Source: Latrodectus hesperus
Taxonomy: Eukaryota > Arthropoda > Arachnida > Araneae > Theridiidae
NCBI GenBank assembly: GCA_037975125.1
Contig: CM075854.1
Coordinates: 67,593,761-67,657,760 of the forward strand
Direction of reading: 5' to 3'
DNA length: 64,000 nt
Part shown: piece after piece, positions 60,440-64,000 of the stretch
How the letters are laid out: each line of letters opens with the position of its first letter
How positions within the stretch are numbered: the stretch's first letter is position 1
Notes under the pieces: generated by a model
The model's database searches: none
Told to the model about the DNA's origin: nothing
The model's input: only the letters and a program-made list of their open reading frames with translations
Program-made: the position numbers and the translations under genes

Positions 60440-62200
60440 CCTTCCTCATTAGCACGTTAGTCTTTAATGGTCTTTTCAAGAATTTTCCGCCAGGACTTTC
60501 TATTTTTGGCCATTGTTATCCAATTGATTACTCCTAAAACCGTGGGATCTCTTTCTAGGCAGTCAACCCATCTAAGGTTTGGTCGACTCTTAGCTCTAGT
60601 TTCAGAGGACCTTGACAGGAATATTTTCTGTATTGAATGTTTTTTGTTCATACTAATAACATGATCAGCTCATTTAATTATTTGGATTTCTATGTCTTTG
60701 ATGATGACGGGTTTTCTGAAAGTACGGTAGAGTTCTAAATTTGAGCATCTATGCATCAACTTGTATATTTTCAAAAATAGCTCTTAGTATCTGGTTCTCA
60801 GATTCCACGAACATTTTCCTCTTTTTGTGTCATTGTCCAAGCTTCTGATGAGTATGTAAATATTGGTTTCATTAGACATTTATATAGATTCGTCTTCCTT
60901 TTATTTAAGTTTGAATTTAGATACTTCTTTAATCCATAAAAGCACGTGTTGGTAGCATAGATTCGTCTCTAAATTTCGGACGTGATATTTTTATCAATGC
61001 TAACTTCAAAGCCCAGATATGTAATCTATCAACTTATTGTAGATGGGTAGTAGAGTCTACTACCTTAGTGCATGGCATTTATTTAGATTTTTCCTGGTTA
61101 ACTGTAAGATGCATTTTACCGACCTCCGTTTCCAGGGTTAGAAAAGCTTGTTTTATATATATTTAAACTATAATTGATTTTTGAGTCCCGAATGACCTTT
61201 TCTAATGTTATTTCGAAAAACAAACATGCCAATACATCACCCTGACTTACTCCATCTCTAATCTACATTGGTTCCGAAAAATCACTTGAATTTTATCTCG
61301 TTGCGAGGTCTTACAAGCTTGTTATAGGGATATTAAATCCTCACAAATTTTCAATGAGTTGTTTTTTATTAAGCTATGATCGGCAGTTTTAAAACCTACA
61401 GAAAGATGGGAAGTTTTAATTCCTAATTCTCTGTTTTTTTTTTTTTTTTTTTTTTTTTAAATCTGTTGGATGTTTAGTCGGTAAAAGATCTACCCCTTCT
61501 AAATTCTGCACTGATAATCTCCAATAATGTTTTCCATACATAAATGAAGTTTATTAAATTATGTGTTAAAAAAAATTTATTTGTAGTACATGGTAAACTA
61601 ATTCCTCTGTAATTAGCACATTCAAGGCTATCTCCTTTTTGTGTAGGAGACAGACTGTGTTAAGTCTCCATTCTTCCGGAAGTGTCTCGTTGTCCGGTAT
61701 TAATTATAGAGAATATGCTCATCTCATCTGGTCCAGAGTTTTTGATGAGTTCTGACAATATTAAGTTTGAGTCACGTGTCTTGCTATTTTTAAGATTTTT
61801 ATTTATTCTTTAACTTCAGAAAGGGAGAGTGTATTACTATATCTTGGTTATTATTAGGTGAATTGAGCTCCTCAGTTTGGAAGCACTCAATATTAAGTAA
61901 ATTCTTAAAATATTCATTCCATGCTTCAAATTTTTAGTCTTATCACTCAAAATATTGTCATCCTTGTTTTTGCAATGATTGATTCCAGATTTAAAATGCT
62001 GTCATCGATAGTTTAAGTGAAAAAAATCTCTGCTCTCATTTGACCCTTTAAGATGCTCTAAGCCTCTGAAGAGGTCTTCGTGAAATCTTTTTTACTGTTT
62101 CTGTTAATTCTCTTCTCTTCTAGCAGTTCTATATTTCACCACAAATGATCTAGAATGTCTTTTATAAAGCATATTTTAATACGCCTCATTTTTATCTTTG
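60440..62200 (-). pseudogene. Decayed RTE-like non-LTR reverse transcriptase
   Basis: Reading the minus strand from high to low coordinates, reverse transcriptase segments appear in order but in shifting frames. These are a linker like ILSDKTKNLK (about 61960), PEEWRLNTVCLLHKKGDSLE (61680), an AEFRRGRSF-like block (61500), SQGDVLACLFFEITLEKVIR (61256-61190), EVGKMHLTVNQEKSK (61135), LMKPIFTYSSEAWTM (60880), and finally RPNLRWVDCLERDPTVLGVI (60600). These are reverse transcriptase motifs and the C-terminal RPxLRWxDCxExD block of RTE/CR1-like proteins annotated in many arthropod genomes. Between the SQGD and MHLTVN blocks there is no room for the catalytic YADD motif, so it has been deleted. 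Many stops and frameshifts make it inactive. Confidence 0.8.
61434..61458 (-). repeat. 25-base poly(A)/poly(T) run inside the LINE remnant
   Basis: Twenty-five consecutive T on the plus strand (A on the LINE's coding strand) interrupt the reverse transcriptase between its RRGRSF-like and FKTADHSL-like segments. It may be slippage expansion of an A-rich codon run, or the tail of a lost insertion. Confidence 0.9.
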
Positions 62201-62666
62201 GGTCAAAATATGACACTCTACATCAAGCGAATCCTTAATCTAGTCTTCTTTTAATGAAATAACTGAAATGTTACACTGGTTTGTTTTTTTATGTATTTGT
62301 GATGTTTCTCATTTTATTTTTTAATTATTTACCAAATTATTTGTATTGATGTTATTTATCTTGCTTTATGAATCAATAACTCAGGGGAATTCCAAAAAAA
62401 TAAGTTCATGAGATTTAACTTACGTAACTAAGTGAATGAAGCAAGATTCACTATGTTCTTCATGAGTCCTACGTTTTCTACACAATGTCTAGACCAAGTT
62501 ACATACTTATATAAAATTATAACATTGATTAAGGAATTAAATGTAATCTATTCAAAATAATATAGATCCAATCAGGTCCTAATGATGAATTTATCAGCCA
62601 ATATATTTGTATGCATGTATGTATATGTATATATATAAATATTATTTATTATTCAGAGATTCAAAC
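62201..62666. other. AT-rich noncoding stretch
   Basis: No gene was seen. It may include the decayed 5' part of the minus-strand LINE. Confidence 0.5.
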
Positions 62667-62940
62667 TGTAGTGGTTATAATTACAGCAACCTTCCCTGTT
62701 TAAGTGGGTAGATGGCGCTAGGCGCAACTAGTGAACTTCCCAGATAAGACACTTCACTTAAGATTATGAAGTGGTTCGTGTGTTGCTCTTTTCTGTAGCT
62801 GTTTTGTGAAATTTTATATAATGTGCAATTATTTGTTATATGTTGTGATATGGAACTTTAATTATATAAATAAACATATGTTCCTGAAAAAGCTTTGTTA
62901 TTCCTATTTATTATTATATTTGGAGTCATGTATTTATATA
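62667..62940 (+). mobile_element. Possible LTR remnant (BEL/Pao-like)
   Basis: The segment begins TGTAGTGGTTATAATTACAG and contains 'gtagatggcgctaggcgcaa', a less AT-rich block like those in arthropod LTRs. It has AATAAA near 62870, and is followed directly by 'gtgacacccaacgtc', which resembles the primer-binding leader after BEL/Pao LTRs. No second LTR and no recognisable gag frame follow, so it would be an isolated, decayed 5' end. The assignment rests on remembered family appearance and is tentative. Confidence 0.35.
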
Positions 62941-64000
62941 GTGACACCCAACGTCAAAATGTGATCATCGATTAATCGACTCACCAGGAGTCTAAAAGAA
63001 AAATATCATCCTAACACGTGATGCATATTTCTTTTAATAAAAATGCATGCTTTGTTAGAAAAATCTGCTCAAGCCTAAATTTGCTTAAGTGTCGCCTTGA
63101 TGCTCACCGAGAAATTATTCTTATTCAATAAAGTGATTCATTCAAGGATCGTCTTGTTCTACACCTACAATGTGTTAAAGTGCTATCTTTTAGTGTATGC
63201 GAAGTGCCGCTAAATTTTCTGAGGAATGCTGTGTAAATAATTCAGTTTTACGAATAATGTGCCAGCGAAATTTAATGCGTTTCATCCCCCGTCTCATCGT
63301 ATTCCAACCCGGAAGTTCGGTGAAAAATTCTTCTTTGTTCGCCTTTGTTTTGATTTTCATCCCAGCTTTTGAAAATCTGTTCTTTTATTTTGTGTTTATT
63401 ATATTTGATATTTATATTTATAATTAATATGCAAGCAAAGGGAAGAGTTATCGATAACTTATGAATGTGTAAATAAATATATTTCAATTTCTAAAAATTG
63501 AAAGATAAATGAAAGTGATGTTATATATTTATATATATGTTATGTAGAATATACGGTGTTTATATATATATATTTTGGTTTTTTGTTTAATCACATACGT
63601 AAATGTTATTACCGTTTGCTACGTATTAGAATCTTATTCTAGAATATTTATGAAGAATGCCTTGATGCAAAAATTTTATAAATTACTACATTTAATTTGT
63701 TCATTACTTTAATTGTATTCGATATTAATTTTCTAATATATAAACAGTATTTACGAATCTATTCTTTCATTTTTCTGAAAAAAACGAAAGTATATATTTA
63801 TGTATATTTGTTTTATAATGTTTCTTTTGTAACATCCAATTAATTTAAAGCATTGTTGTACATTGCATTTATTTTTAAAGTTTTGCTATCATATTCTATG
63901 AGATATTATATATGGTATTAGTAAAATTTTGCTTGCGATTATTCAAAAATAAATTTAAATAAGAGTTCCCCAAGTAATACTTTATTACCAGGTATTTCAT
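62941..64000. other. AT-rich stretch, possibly decayed element leader
   Basis: Immediately after the LTR-like segment, 62941-63300 is somewhat less AT-rich and may be decayed 5' leader or gag sequence. A 76-codon plus-strand frame at 63197-63427 has no recognisable domain. The rest is AT-rich and featureless. Confidence 0.4.

Noticed and set aside
61434..61458. The 25-T run as the poly(A) tail of a separate minus-strand SINE
   Set aside because: LINE reverse transcriptase sequence continues directly on both sides, so there is no room for an inserted SINE body.
63197..63427. A 76-codon frame after the LTR-like segment as a gag gene
   Set aside because: It has no gag-like motif, ends in T-rich hydrophobic residues and overlaps an antisense frame of similar length.

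Overview
This window is strongly A+T-rich eukaryotic DNA (by eye about three quarters A+T) and I can support no host gene in it. Its open reading frames are short, stop-rich or made of microsatellite, and the only recognisable protein sequence belongs to transposable elements. The repeats resemble, from memory, those of arachnid and especially spider genomes: DD34E Tc1 elements with a TIR beginning CACTACTGGCCATT, a tRNA-derived SINE with a 'ggccgcagtagcc' head, a Helitron-type repeat beginning TCTCGTGTCAC, and a non-LTR element ending in RNase H plus a cysteine/histidine motif. The spider assignment is inference. The window is best read as an intergenic stretch or the inside of a very long intron.

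Layout. 1-14.1 kb: AT-rich noncoding DNA with an (AT)n tract, a 100-bp TA-flanked fold-back MITE (1940-2039), one copy of an old dispersed repeat (about 8.2 kb) and two unrecognised coding-like stretches (9.7 and 11.8 kb). 14.1-19.75 kb: a repeat cluster with a second copy of the dispersed repeat, the left half of an IR/DR Tc1 element (14588-15186), a 1.03-kb deleted Helitron (17114-18148) between two long (TA)n tracts, a (CA)n/(GT)n tract and a tRNA-derived SINE. 19.75-39 kb: mostly featureless, with a decayed Tc1 C-terminus (27.0 kb), a third copy of the dispersed repeat (28.1 kb) and a probable LTR (33122-33635). 39.1-49 kb: two full-length Tc1 copies in opposite orientation (39172-40576 minus, 47609-49004 plus). 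49-57.1 kb: a 48-nt hairpin, a tRNA-like SINE remnant and a diverged tandem duplication with a period of about 650 bp. 57.7-64 kb: a 5'-truncated non-LTR insertion with perfect 19-bp target-site duplications, a decayed RTE-like non-LTR element on the minus strand, and an LTR remnant followed by a primer-binding-like leader.

How the parts relate. No cellular pathway is encoded. Every recognisable transposase or polymerase is broken. Tc1 copy A has six stops. Copy B has two stops and a Glu-to-Lys change at the third catalytic position. Both share one stop at codon 136, which suggests descent from an already defective copy mobilised in trans. The RTE-like element has lost its YADD region, and the RNase H fragment has Asn in place of a conserved Asp. 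I found no convincing new biological system. The most informative items are the Helitron inside (TA)n, the shared Tc1 stop codon, the fold-back MITE and the unexplained hairpin at 52 kb.
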